Shown here: one piece after another, positions 55,493 to 63,314 of the stretch | Layout: each line of letters opens with the position of its first letter | Position numbering within the stretch: position 1 is the first letter of the stretch | Source: Polyangiaceae bacterium | GTDB lineage: Bacteria; Myxococcota_A; Polyangia; Polyangiales; Polyangiaceae | Direction of reading: 5' to 3' | Assembly: GCA_947475525.1 (NCBI GenBank) | Contig: CANJMI010000006.1 | Span: forward strand, 124,001-188,000 | DNA length: 64,000 bases | The notes under the pieces: generated by a model | What the model saw: the letters and a program-made list of their open reading frames with translations, nothing else | What the model was told of the DNA's origin: nothing | Databases searched by the model: none | Made by a program: the position numbers and the translations under genes

Positions 55493-57463
55493 TCAGTCGA
55501 TCGTCGTCGGGATTTTCCGCTTGCCGCTAATGACGCCATGCTCCGGCACCGCTGCACGGTCGGACCCTACCACCGAGTTTGCCCCAGGCGGCTCGACAAA
55601 GCGTGCCGAACCGGCTCCGCGGGCGGGGACGATGATCCGCGTCACGCTTGAGGCCTCCGCGCGAGGCGCAGCGAGGACGTCGACGGGATCGATCGGCGGC
55701 GCGTGGCTCATCGCGGTCAACGGCACCGCGCTCACGTCGGAGGCTGCCGTCGAGCGTCGCCCGGTGTTGACCATGACCACGACCGCGAGCACGACGACGA
55801 GCAGAGCGAGTCCGACAAAGAGGGTCACCAAACGACCTTGTGCTCGTCGCGGATTCAGATGGATTCGCGGTGCGGTCGATGGGTTCGTGCCCACGGCCAC
55901 CATCGTCGGGGCGCGAGCCTGGGACTGCCCTGCGACGGCGACGGCGACATCAGCGGGTGCACCCGCCCATGGTGAACCGAGAGGTTCTGGGGCAGCGACG
56001 GCAGCGGGCGGCGACGGGCGCGGCAGCTCGTCGGGCAGCGGGCGAGGTGCCGCGAGTGTTGGAGACCGGTTCGGGTCAAACGCGGCCGTCGGAGTGTCGG
56101 CGCGCGGGCGCATCGGCGGCGAAGCCAGAACAGGCGGGCGCATCGGCTGCGAAGCCAGACCGGGCGGGCGCATCGGCGGTGGAGCCCGACCGGGTGGGCG
56201 CATCGGCGGTGGAGCCCGACCGGGTGGGCGCATCGGCGGCGGAGCCAGACCGGGCGGGCCGACCAACTTGGCTTCGGGGGCGACGAGCGCAGCAGTTGGC
56301 GACGCCGCTCGTTCGGCCGCATCGAGCACCGCGTGCGCACGTCGAATTTCGGTGGCGAGCGCGGCGTCCGACGCCAGGTCCGCCGTCAGGACTTCCCCGA
56401 GGTTTTGTGTCGCGTCGCTCGTGGGTGCAATCGTCAGCGACTCGATCGTCCCATCGACTTCGATTCCAGCGCTGCGCAGCACCAGGGAGGCACGCTTGGC
56501 CGCGACGCGCCCTTCGCGGTGCGCGAAAGGACTCAGCCGGACGGCGAAGTCACCTACGTTCGGGAAGCGCTTGGTCGGGTCTTTTTGCAAACACGCACGC
56601 AGCACGGCCTCGAGCGCTATCGGTACTTCGCTGCGGTAGAGGGCCATCGGAGGCGGCTCCGCGTCGAGCACCCGCGCGCAAATTTCGGCGAGTTTGTCGC
56701 CCCGGAAGGGAGGCTGCCCGGTGATCAGTTCATACAGGATCACGGCGAGCGCCCAGAGGTCGGCCGGCGGCCCCACATCCGCTGCACCCAACCATTGCTC
56801 CGGAGACATGTAATGCGGCGTACCCATCACTTGGTTGGCGGTGGTCAGCGCGCGCGCGCCGGAAGACGTTCGGACCTTCGAGAGCCCGAAGTCCAGGACC
56901 TTCACCGCTGGCGAGCCATCGGGTCGATGGGTCACGAATAGATTCTCGGGTTTCAGATCGCGGTGGACGATCCCTTGGGCGTGAGCCTCCGCCACCGCGT
57001 CGCAGGCTTGCAAGATGTAGTCGACCGCATCGCCGATCGGCAGTCGCTTGAGCTCAGCGAGGATGTCCGCGAGATCGGACCCTTCGAGGTACTCCATCAC
57101 GATGAACGGCATGCCGGATTCGGTCTCGCCGACGTCGATGACGCGCACGGCGTGCTCGCCTTTGAGCTTGAAAGTCGCCCTGGCCTCACGTCCGAAACGC
57201 TCGCGCGCTGCCTCCGCGTCCCCGCCCGTTGGCAACAAGAACTTGATGGCCACGCGCTCGTCGAAGTCGAGGTGCCACGCCTGGACCACGACCCCCATGC
57301 CGCCGCGTCCGATCACGCGCTCGACGCGGTACTTCTGCGCCACGACATCTCCCGGAGAGAGGGCGCCGCCTAGCGTGTCTTCCCAGGAGTTTCGTTCCAG
57401 CATGGCAGGTGCTGCGCTCCGCTCAGCGCCAAAAAACCGAAGGATAGCACGAGTCAGCCCCAT
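55493..57463 (-). CDS. Membrane Ser/Thr protein kinase with 5x PPG-repeat linker
   Basis: 656 residues. The kinase domain (about 45-320) has the glycine loop GRGGMGVV, lysine in VAIKFLL, catalytic loop HRDLKPENLF, DFG (LDFGLSK) and SPEQW. The linker contains a Pro-rich array with the repeat PPGRAPPPMR (five 30-bp units), then a single membrane helix (LVTLFVGLALLVVVLAVVVMV) and a short extracytoplasmic tail. An RD kinase, so probably autophosphorylated. The downstream TPR/PEGA gene starts 13 bp after its stop. Confidence 0.92.
   Translation of the reverse strand: MGLTRAILRFFGAERSAAPAMLERNSWEDTLGGALSPGDVVAQKYRVERVIGRGGMGVVVQAWHLDFDERVAIKFLLPTGGDAEAARERFGREARATFKLKGEHAVRVIDVGETESGMPFIVMEYLEGSDLADILAELKRLPIGDAVDYILQACDAVAEAHAQGIVHRDLKPENLFVTHRPDGSPAVKVLDFGLSKVRTSSGARALTTANQVMGTPHYMSPEQWLGAADVGPPADLWALAVILYELITGQPPFRGDKLAEICARVLDAEPPPMALYRSEVPIALEAVLRACLQKDPTKRFPNVGDFAVRLSPFAHREGRVAAKRASLVLRSAGIEVDGTIESLTIAPTSDATQNLGEVLTADLASDAALATEIRRAHAVLDAAERAASPTAALVAPEAKLVGPPGLAPPPMRPPGRAPPPMRPPGRAPPPMRPPGLASQPMRPPVLASPPMRPRADTPTAAFDPNRSPTLAAPRPLPDELPRPSPPAAVAAPEPLGSPWAGAPADVAVAVAGQSQARAPTMVAVGTNPSTAPRIHLNPRRAQGRLVTLFVGLALLVVVLAVVVMVNTGRRSTAASDVSAVPLTAMSHAPPIDPVDVLAAPRAEASSVTRIIVPARGAGSARFVEPPGANSVVGSDRAAVPEHGVISGKRKIPTTID
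56101..56250 (-). repeat. Five 30-bp tandem repeats in the kinase linker
   Basis: Exactly five 30-bp units run from 56101 to 56250; each encodes a ten-residue unit of PPGRAPPPMR type. The three right-hand units differ by only a few bases, the two left-hand ones by more, consistent with recent expansion at one end. Length can change by 10 residues per unit without frameshift. Confidence 0.9.
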
Positions 57464-57491
57464 TCATCGCATTGGAGGCGACGGCGGGCGG

Positions 57492-57872
57492 TCAGCCGCC
57501 GCGTAATTTCCCCATGTCTCGCCGGTCGCGTTTCGTTGGACGACCCGCGCCGCGTTCACGTCGGGCGAAGGGCGCGGCGTACTCGCGTGGGGGAGGCGGC
57601 GGACTGTGGTCGTCGTAGAGCGCACGCGCCACGGGAGCCCCGCCCCGCACTTCAGAGAGGCCCTTCACCTCGAGGATGCGCAATCCTCCAGGCGTCACGA
57701 TCTCCAATGTTTCGCCGCTACGTACGACCTTCGAGGGCTTCACGTTCTCACCGGCGACTTTGACGTGCCCAGCGTCGCAAGCCTTCGCCGCAAGCGACCG
57801 TGTCTTGAATATCCGCGCGGCCCAGAGCCACTTGTCGACGCGAACCCCGCCGAGCGGCATCGAGGTCGTCAC
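57492..57872 (-). CDS. S4-domain RNA-binding protein (HslR-like)
   Basis: 126 residues, GTG at 57872 in the GTGA overlap with the permease stop (an ATG at 57860 is an alternative). The S4 motif is complete: RVDKWLWAARIFKTRSLAAKACDAGHVKVAGENVKPSKVV in order, written in part. The family binds stalled or disassembled 50S ribosomal subunits (Hsp15/HslR) or other RNA. The C-terminus is basic and Pro-rich (DDHSPPPPPREYA; RREGAGRPTKR-like). Coupling to the permease is probably positional. Confidence 0.85.
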   Translation of the reverse strand: MTTSMPLGGVRVDKWLWAARIFKTRSLAAKACDAGHVKVAGENVKPSKVVRSGETLEIVTPGGLRILEVKGLSEVRGGAPVARALYDDHSPPPPPREYAAPFARRERGAGRPTKRDRRDMGKLRGG

Positions 57873-59164
57873 CGTACGAGCCTCCAGACGAGGAGGCCCG
57901 CAGCAACGGTCCCCAAGCCAACGAGCCCCGCCGCAGGGCGCGCGTACAGGCCCATCCCGGCACTCCATAGCGCGATAGCGACGAAGATCGCCGGGGCGAC
58001 CGGATAGCCGGGCATGCGGAAAGCACCGACGAGGCCTCGGCGCCGCAGCACGAAGATGCTCCCGACCGCCAGAGCCTCCATGATGGCGAGCGTGAAGCCA
58101 ATGTACTCGAGGAGGCGGTTTACATCGACGTGCAGCATCGCGAGCGCGATGACTCCCTGCGCCAAGGTGGCAGCGAAAGGACCACCGCTTCCGCGCCGCT
58201 GCGTAAGCCAGTTGAGCCGAGGATAGTCCCGTCCGGCGGCTTCGTAGACCCGCGGGCCGGTGACGATCATCGCGCCTGCCGTCGAGACCAGTCCCATCGC
58301 GATGATCCCTGCGACGATGCTGCCTCCACGCTCGCCGAACAAATGGACCGCGGCCACCCGAGCGATCTCGAAATTTCCGCGCAGCTCGCTCATCGGTGCC
58401 GACGACAAGAACGCCGCATTGATGAGAACGTAGAGAATGGTGACGAGGAGCGTTCCGCCGACGAGTGCACGCGGCAGCACCTTCTCGGGATTCTTTATCT
58501 CGCCTGCGACGTAACTCGACGAACCCCAGCCCGTGTACGCGAAGCTCACGACGAGCAGACCGAGCGCGAAGTTTGGCGTGCAGACAACTGCCGCCACAGG
58601 TTGCTCACCGGCTGCGATTCGCGAAGGCTGACCGAGCAAGAGTCCGACAACCGCGAACCCGAGGACGAGCAGCACCTTGCCGATCGTCATCGCATCTTGA
58701 AACCCCGCGCTCGCCGAGACGCGCCACATGTTGAGGACGCTCAACAAAACGATGAGGACCGCGGCGACGTTTGTCGGGTCGAGCTCGGGAAAGAACCCGC
58801 GCATGTACAAACCAAACACCTTGGTTATAGCCGCCGTCGGCGCGGCGAACCCGACGAGGAGCGAGACCCATGCGGACACGAAGCCGAGCGCGGGATGATA
58901 GAGCTTGCTGAGAAACTGGTACTCTCCGCCGTTGCTGGCGAGCGTCACGCTGAGTTCAGCATACGTAAACGCGCCGCAGAGGGCGTACGCCCCCCCGATG
59001 ACCCAACAGAGGAGGACCGCCATCGGTGACGGAATGGTCGTCAGCAAGTTGCCGGTCGTGATGAACACGCCGCCGCCGATCATGCTCGCGACGACGAGCG
59101 CGGTCGCGGTCAGCGTGCCAATCGTTCGCTTTGGCTCCAGGGATGCCTGGTCTGCGCTCGACAT
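57869..59164 (-). CDS. Amino acid/polyamine permease (APC family)
   Basis: 431 residues, about 12 membrane helices by hydrophobicity. The APC first-helix signature is present (ALVVASMIGGGVFITTGNLL), then AYALCGAFTYAELSVTLASNGGEYQFL and FAYTGWGSSSYVAGEIKNPEKVLPRAL (in part), both hallmarks of APC antiporters and permeases. Substrate cannot be inferred. Its stop overlaps the S4-domain gene start. Confidence 0.9.
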   Translation of the reverse strand: MSSADQASLEPKRTIGTLTATALVVASMIGGGVFITTGNLLTTIPSPMAVLLCWVIGGAYALCGAFTYAELSVTLASNGGEYQFLSKLYHPALGFVSAWVSLLVGFAAPTAAITKVFGLYMRGFFPELDPTNVAAVLIVLLSVLNMWRVSASAGFQDAMTIGKVLLVLGFAVVGLLLGQPSRIAAGEQPVAAVVCTPNFALGLLVVSFAYTGWGSSSYVAGEIKNPEKVLPRALVGGTLLVTILYVLINAAFLSSAPMSELRGNFEIARVAAVHLFGERGGSIVAGIIAMGLVSTAGAMIVTGPRVYEAAGRDYPRLNWLTQRRGSGGPFAATLAQGVIALAMLHVDVNRLLEYIGFTLAIMEALAVGSIFVLRRRGLVGAFRMPGYPVAPAIFVAIALWSAGMGLYARPAAGLVGLGTVAAGLLVWRLVR

Positions 59165-59218
59165 TTCCGCAGACTATTCCACGAATTGGTCGGTCGTGCG
59201 ACAAAGCCTTCGCCGCTT

Positions 59219-59248
59219 ATGAACGACCCGAACATGAACGACCCGAAC
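59219..59248 (+). repeat. 15-bp direct duplication at the start of the ABC ATPase gene
   Basis: ATGAACGACCCGAAC occurs twice in tandem (59219-59233, 59234-59248). Each copy starts with ATG in the same frame, so the first five residues are duplicated and either ATG could initiate. The exact copies suggest a recent slippage event. Confidence 0.85.
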
Positions 59249-60013
59249 GTCGTCATCGCCGCCGAGAGTCTCGGCAAGAGTTACGGCGCGCTTACCGCCG
59301 TTGCGGGAATCAACTTTCGCATTCACCGGGGCGAGTGCTTCGGCTTTCTCGGGCCCAATGGGGCCGGCAAGACCTCGACTATGCGGATGATGCAGGCGGT
59401 CATGGCCCCGACGTCCGGGACGCTTCGGGTCCTCGGGCTGGACGTTGCCCGCGAAGGCAAAGCCGTGCGTCAGCGCATCGGCGTCTGCCCCCAAACAGAC
59501 AACCTCGACGTCGATCTGCGCGTTCGCGAGAATCTGCTCGTCTACGCGAGTTACTACGGCCTATCGAGGAGCGAGCGCGAGCGCCGCGCAGATGAATTGC
59601 TCGTCTTCGCGGATCTCGAAGCGAAGGCGAATGCGCGAGTTCCCGAACTCTCCGGCGGCATGAAGCGGCGACTCACGATCGCCCGGGCGCTCGTCAACCG
59701 CCCCGAAGTGCTGCTCCTCGACGAGCCGACGACCGGCCTCGATCCGCAAGCGCGCCAACAACTCTGGCAAAAGCTACGCGAGCTGAAGGAATCCGGCGTG
59801 ACGATGGTCCTCTCGACCCATTACATGGAGGAGGCCGAACGGCTCTGCGACCGCCTCGTGATCATGGACCACGGAAAAATCCTCACGGAAGGCACTCCAC
59901 GCGCGCTCGTCGAGAGTCACGTCGGCCGCGAGGTCGCGACCCCAAGTCAGGTGCGACCGGCCGGCCTCGAGGATGTCTTCCTCCACTTGACCGGACGGGG
60001 CCTCGACGCGTGA
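59219..60013 (+). CDS. ABC exporter ATP-binding protein (NodI/DrrA-like)
   Basis: ATPase of an ABC-2 exporter, 264 residues from ATG at 59219. Walker A GPNGAGKTS, signature LSGGMKRRL, Walker B (VLLLDEPTTGLD) and the H-loop (LSTHYMEEAERLC) are intact. The first 30 bases are a direct repeat, see the next entry, so the second ATG at 59234 is another possible start. Longer upstream frames are without support. The stop overlaps the permease start in GTGA. Confidence 0.93.
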   Translation: MNDPNMNDPNVVIAAESLGKSYGALTAVAGINFRIHRGECFGFLGPNGAGKTSTMRMMQAVMAPTSGTLRVLGLDVAREGKAVRQRIGVCPQTDNLDVDLRVRENLLVYASYYGLSRSERERRADELLVFADLEAKANARVPELSGGMKRRLTIARALVNRPEVLLLDEPTTGLDPQARQQLWQKLRELKESGVTMVLSTHYMEEAERLCDRLVIMDHGKILTEGTPRALVESHVGREVATPSQVRPAGLEDVFLHLTGRGLDA

Positions 60014-60789
60014 GGCGCGCGAAGATGCAGCCATTCTTTCGAGGAGCGTGGGCGGTGGCCGCGCGCAACCTTCGGGTGTGGCGCACGATGGCCCTCGCGA
60101 GCGTGCTCGGAAACTTCGGCGAGCCGATCCTCTACTTGCTCGCGATGGGGTTCGGCCTCGGTCGGGTGGTTCCGCCCCTCGACGGCATGACGTACGCGGA
60201 GTTCATTGCGCCGGGGCTCGTTGTCTCGACTGTGATGTACACCGCCACCTTCGAGATGACCTACGGCTCGTACACGCGGATGGCCGAACAAGGTGTCTGG
60301 GACGCGATCCTCGCCACGCCCGTCACGCCAACGGAGCTCTGCATGGGGGAGCTTATCTACGCTGGAGTCAAGGCGGGGGTAGGTGCGGTTGCGGTGTTGC
60401 TCGTCGTCGCCGCGTTCGGGCTCGTGCAGTCGCCGCTGGCGGTGTTCGTCCTGCCGCTCGGCTTCGTCGCGGGCGTGCTGTTCGCTTCGATGGCGCTTGC
60501 CGTCACCACGGTCTCGAAGAGCTACGAGGCGTTCAATTACTATTTCACGCTCGTCGTCGCGCCGATGTTCCTCTTCAGCGGGATCTTCTTCCCGCTCGAG
60601 GGCTCTCCGCGCTGGTTGAAGCTCTTCGCTCAAGTGCTGCCGCTAACGCACGTCGTCCAGGTGTCACGCGCCTGCCTGCGGGGCACGTTCGACGGGACCG
60701 CCGCGGTCCACGTGGCCGTGGTCCTCGCGATGACGTGCGGGGGGGTCGCCCTGGCCGCGGCGGGAGCTCGCCGGAGGCTCAATCACTGA
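60010..60789 (+). CDS. ABC-2 permease (NodJ-like)
   Basis: 259 residues, GTG at 60010 in the GTGA overlap with the ATPase gene (an ATG at 60025 is an alternative). Six membrane segments by hydrophobicity; the ABC-2 wording LASVLGNFGEPILYLLAMGFGLG, YAEFIAPGLVVSTVMYTATFE and MFLFSGIFFPLEG (in part) matches NodJ-type exporters. With the ATPase it forms an exporter, usually for lipooligosaccharide or a drug-like molecule; the substrate is unknown. Its last bases overlap the convergent YwaF-like gene. Confidence 0.9.
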   Translation: MRRAKMQPFFRGAWAVAARNLRVWRTMALASVLGNFGEPILYLLAMGFGLGRVVPPLDGMTYAEFIAPGLVVSTVMYTATFEMTYGSYTRMAEQGVWDAILATPVTPTELCMGELIYAGVKAGVGAVAVLLVVAAFGLVQSPLAVFVLPLGFVAGVLFASMALAVTTVSKSYEAFNYYFTLVVAPMFLFSGIFFPLEGSPRWLKLFAQVLPLTHVVQVSRACLRGTFDGTAAVHVAVVLAMTCGGVALAAAGARRRLNH

Positions 60790-61465
60790 GTCGCTCGGGA
60801 CGGAATAACCGAAGCGGCGCACAGGCGACGCAAAAGACCGCGAGCGCAATCCATTCGCACGTCACGATGTAGAGCGGCCAGGGTCCGAACCAGTCGAGAG
60901 GCGTCGCCGTCCCTGGTTTTTGTCGCAGATACATGAAGTTCGCGCCGCTCACCCAGTCGACTGCGCCGATGCCGAGAGCCACCACGTTGAGCCACAAGAG
61001 CGCGCGAAGCGGTGTCCAGGCGCGTGGCCGAATGCCCATCGCAACGAGCGTGCCGGCAGCCACGACGAGCCCGCCGTGCTGCGCGAAGTAGAGCAGCCAT
61101 CGCCAATGCGGAAAGCCCTCGGCGACATCGGGAGTGAGGAGCGCCGGGAGTGTTCCCGCAATGCTCCAAGCGTAGGTGAGTTCAAAGGCGAGCGGGTGGC
61201 GCGTGAGAAGCGCGACGACCGCAAGCGGGACCGCGACATCGCAGAGTTGCAAGGGAGCGTAGGAACGCCAGGACACGCCGGCACGCGCGTCGAGGATCAT
61301 CAAGAGGAGGAGGGCTAGCGGCAACGTGACGGCGAGGATGCCGCGGATTGTCGCCGCCGCGCGCGGCCCCGAACGGACGCCAAACGCGCACGCTGCCGTG
61401 ACGGCACCCACGATGCCGAGCGCGACCAGGTGAGCGAAAGCAAACGGCCGTAGCGGGGCGTCCAC
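60779..61465 (-). CDS. YwaF-like integral membrane protein (TIGR02206 type)
   Basis: 228 residues from GTG at 61465; an earlier start at 61531 has no support. Six or seven hydrophobic helices, and the wording SYAPLQLCDVAVPLAVVALL, SIAGTLPALLTPDVAEGFPHWRW (in part) and YLRQKPGTATPLDWFGPWPLYI is typical of the YwaF/TMEM164 family of membrane proteins. Function unknown in bacteria; TMEM164 is an acyltransferase-like protein in animals. The last 11 bases overlap the convergent exporter permease. Confidence 0.82.
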   Translation of the reverse strand: MDAPLRPFAFAHLVALGIVGAVTAACAFGVRSGPRAAATIRGILAVTLPLALLLLMILDARAGVSWRSYAPLQLCDVAVPLAVVALLTRHPLAFELTYAWSIAGTLPALLTPDVAEGFPHWRWLLYFAQHGGLVVAAGTLVAMGIRPRAWTPLRALLWLNVVALGIGAVDWVSGANFMYLRQKPGTATPLDWFGPWPLYIVTCEWIALAVFCVACAPLRLFRPERLSD

Positions 61466-61581
61466 GGGAAGCAGTCTGGCCGACCTCGGCTGTGCGGGGA
61501 ACCTCCTCGATCGCGGAAGAGGTCGCCTCACGCTCGCCCCTTCCCGCTTGACCCCCTCGCGGTCGCCGTTTACCCGAAGGC

Positions 61582-62325
61582 ATGCGCGCCTTGATTCTCG
61601 CCGCCGGCGTCGGCAGCCGACTCATGCCTTTGACCGCCGACCGACCGAAGGCGCTCGTCTTGGTCGCGGGGGTCGCGCTGCTCGAACGGATGCTCGCCGC
61701 GTGTGCCAAGGCGGGCGCCGACGAAGCCGTCGTCGTGACGGGATACCTCGACAAAAAGCTGGACGCCTGGCTCGAGGCGACCCCGCTTCCGCTGCCCGTC
61801 CGCACGGTCTTCAACCCCGAACACGCCACGATAAACAACGCTCACTCGTTGTGGGTCGCGCGCGCCGCCCTGGCAGGAGACGACTTCGTCAAGCTCGACG
61901 GCGACCTCTTGCTCTCGCCGGCGCTACTCACCCGTTTGATCGATGCGCCTTGGCCCACAGCGGCCCTCGTCGATGCACGGGCGCACCTCGACGCTGAAGC
62001 GATGAAGGCGGTCGTTCGCCCCGACGGGACAATCGGCGCGTTTGGAAAATGGCTCACCGTGGCTGAATCTACGGGGGAGTCGATCGGTGTCGAGCGCATC
62101 GGCCGCGCGGACGCTGGGGCTCTCTTCGACGCTATCGAAGAGGTCGTGCACCGCGAAGGCAATCACTCGGCTTACTACGAGGACGTCTACCATCGGTTGA
62201 TTCAGCGCGGCTGGCAGATGGGCTCGCTCGACACCGGCGGCTTACCGTGGACGGAGATCGACGATGCGGTCGACCTCGAGCGCGCGCACGGCGTGGCAGA
62301 GCGCATCGCGGAGGCTCGAGCATGA
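61582..62325 (+). CDS. Nucleotidyltransferase (LicC-like, probable CDP-alcohol donor synthase)
   Basis: 247 residues. The Rossmann N-terminus has the NTP-transferase loop LAAGVGSRLMPLTADRPKAL, GYLDKKL, NNAHSLWVARAAL and DGDLLLSPAL (metal-binding DxD-like); the end shows GLPWTEIDDAVDLERA, typical of phosphocholine- and inositol-1-phosphate-type cytidylyltransferases. The gene overlaps the CDP-alcohol phosphotransferase in ATGA, so it probably makes the CDP-activated headgroup or polyol for that enzyme. The exact substrate is unknown. Confidence 0.88.
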   Translation: MRALILAAGVGSRLMPLTADRPKALVLVAGVALLERMLAACAKAGADEAVVVTGYLDKKLDAWLEATPLPLPVRTVFNPEHATINNAHSLWVARAALAGDDFVKLDGDLLLSPALLTRLIDAPWPTAALVDARAHLDAEAMKAVVRPDGTIGAFGKWLTVAESTGESIGVERIGRADAGALFDAIEEVVHREGNHSAYYEDVYHRLIQRGWQMGSLDTGGLPWTEIDDAVDLERAHGVAERIAEARA

Positions 62326-63314
62326 CGGAGAGCGTCGGCGTCGAAACCCCACGGCCGCGCGGGCTCGTTCAGCGCTGGCGGGCGACGCGCAAAGGCTTCA
62401 AGCCTTCCGACGTCGAAGAGCCGATCGATTTTCATTGGCATCGACCACTCGCGGGGCTGCTCGTCCAGACCATCCAAGACTGGCCGGTGACCCCGAACCA
62501 GGTGACGCTCGCATCGGGAGCGGCGAGCCTGGTCGCGGGCCTGCTTATCGGCCTCGGCGGATTTTACGGACCAGGGCTGGCCGTCGCCGGCGGCGTGATG
62601 TTGCTCGTCTCGATCGTGCTCGACTGTGCCGACGGCCAGCTCGCACGCATTCGTGGAGTTTCATCCCCCATCGGGCGCGTGCTCGACGGCTTTGTCGACA
62701 TCGTCGCGCCGTTCTCGGTGATGAACGGGTTCGCGGTCTACCTCCTCCGGCTCGGCTATCCGCATGCAGCCGTGTGGCCCATCGGCTTGGTCACCTCGTT
62801 GAGCTTGGTCTGGCACGCGGGCGCGTACGACGTGCAGAAAAACATCTACCTCCACTGCGCGACGCCGAGCTTCAGCCTGGGAGGCGCAACGCTTCTGACA
62901 CTCGACGACATCCGCGGATACGAGTCCGAACACCGTGCGAAAGGTGAGCATTTTTACGCATTTTTGATGAAAGTGTTCGCCAAGTGGACCCTCCCTCAGA
63001 TGGGGACGATCACGCCGTGGCTTGAAGCGCGGCGCCGTCCAAACACCGACGCCGAGCGTGAACTCTTCCGAGCGAGCTTCAAGACACGCATGGCCACGAT
63101 GGCCTGGCTCGGCTTCGGAACGCACCTTTTCTTACTGACCCTCGCGTGCTGGTTTGCACCCCTCGGCGGCGCGGCCATTTGGGGCGCATGGTTCGTCATG
63201 TTTGGCCCGATGAACGTCGCCTGCATCTGGATCGTGCTGACTCAAAAGCGAGCGGAGCGCGACTTCGAAGAGCGCTTAGCCGAGTTGCGAGCTAGGCCGC
63301 CGGCGTCACGGTGA
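62322..63314 (+). CDS. CDP-alcohol phosphatidyltransferase-family membrane enzyme
   Basis: 330 residues from ATG at 62322. The family motif D101-x2-D104-G105-x2-A108-R109-x8-G118-x3-D122-x3-D126 is complete, followed by several membrane helices. An N-terminal extension (about 60 residues) precedes the first helix. The family moves a phospho-alcohol from CDP-alcohol to a lipid or another alcohol. With the coupled cytidylyltransferase it could make an inositol- or other polyol-phosphate-containing lipid or solute; the pair resembles the split version of bifunctional IPCT/DIPP synthases. The last 23 bases overlap the convergent oxidoreductase. Confidence 0.9.
   Translation: MTESVGVETPRPRGLVQRWRATRKGFKPSDVEEPIDFHWHRPLAGLLVQTIQDWPVTPNQVTLASGAASLVAGLLIGLGGFYGPGLAVAGGVMLLVSIVLDCADGQLARIRGVSSPIGRVLDGFVDIVAPFSVMNGFAVYLLRLGYPHAAVWPIGLVTSLSLVWHAGAYDVQKNIYLHCATPSFSLGGATLLTLDDIRGYESEHRAKGEHFYAFLMKVFAKWTLPQMGTITPWLEARRRPNTDAERELFRASFKTRMATMAWLGFGTHLFLLTLACWFAPLGGAAIWGAWFVMFGPMNVACIWIVLTQKRAERDFEERLAELRARPPASR

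Noticed and set aside
59219-60789. Nodulation genes nodI/nodJ
   Set aside because: Similarity is at the level of the ABC-2 exporter family; there are no other nodulation genes, so only a family label is used.
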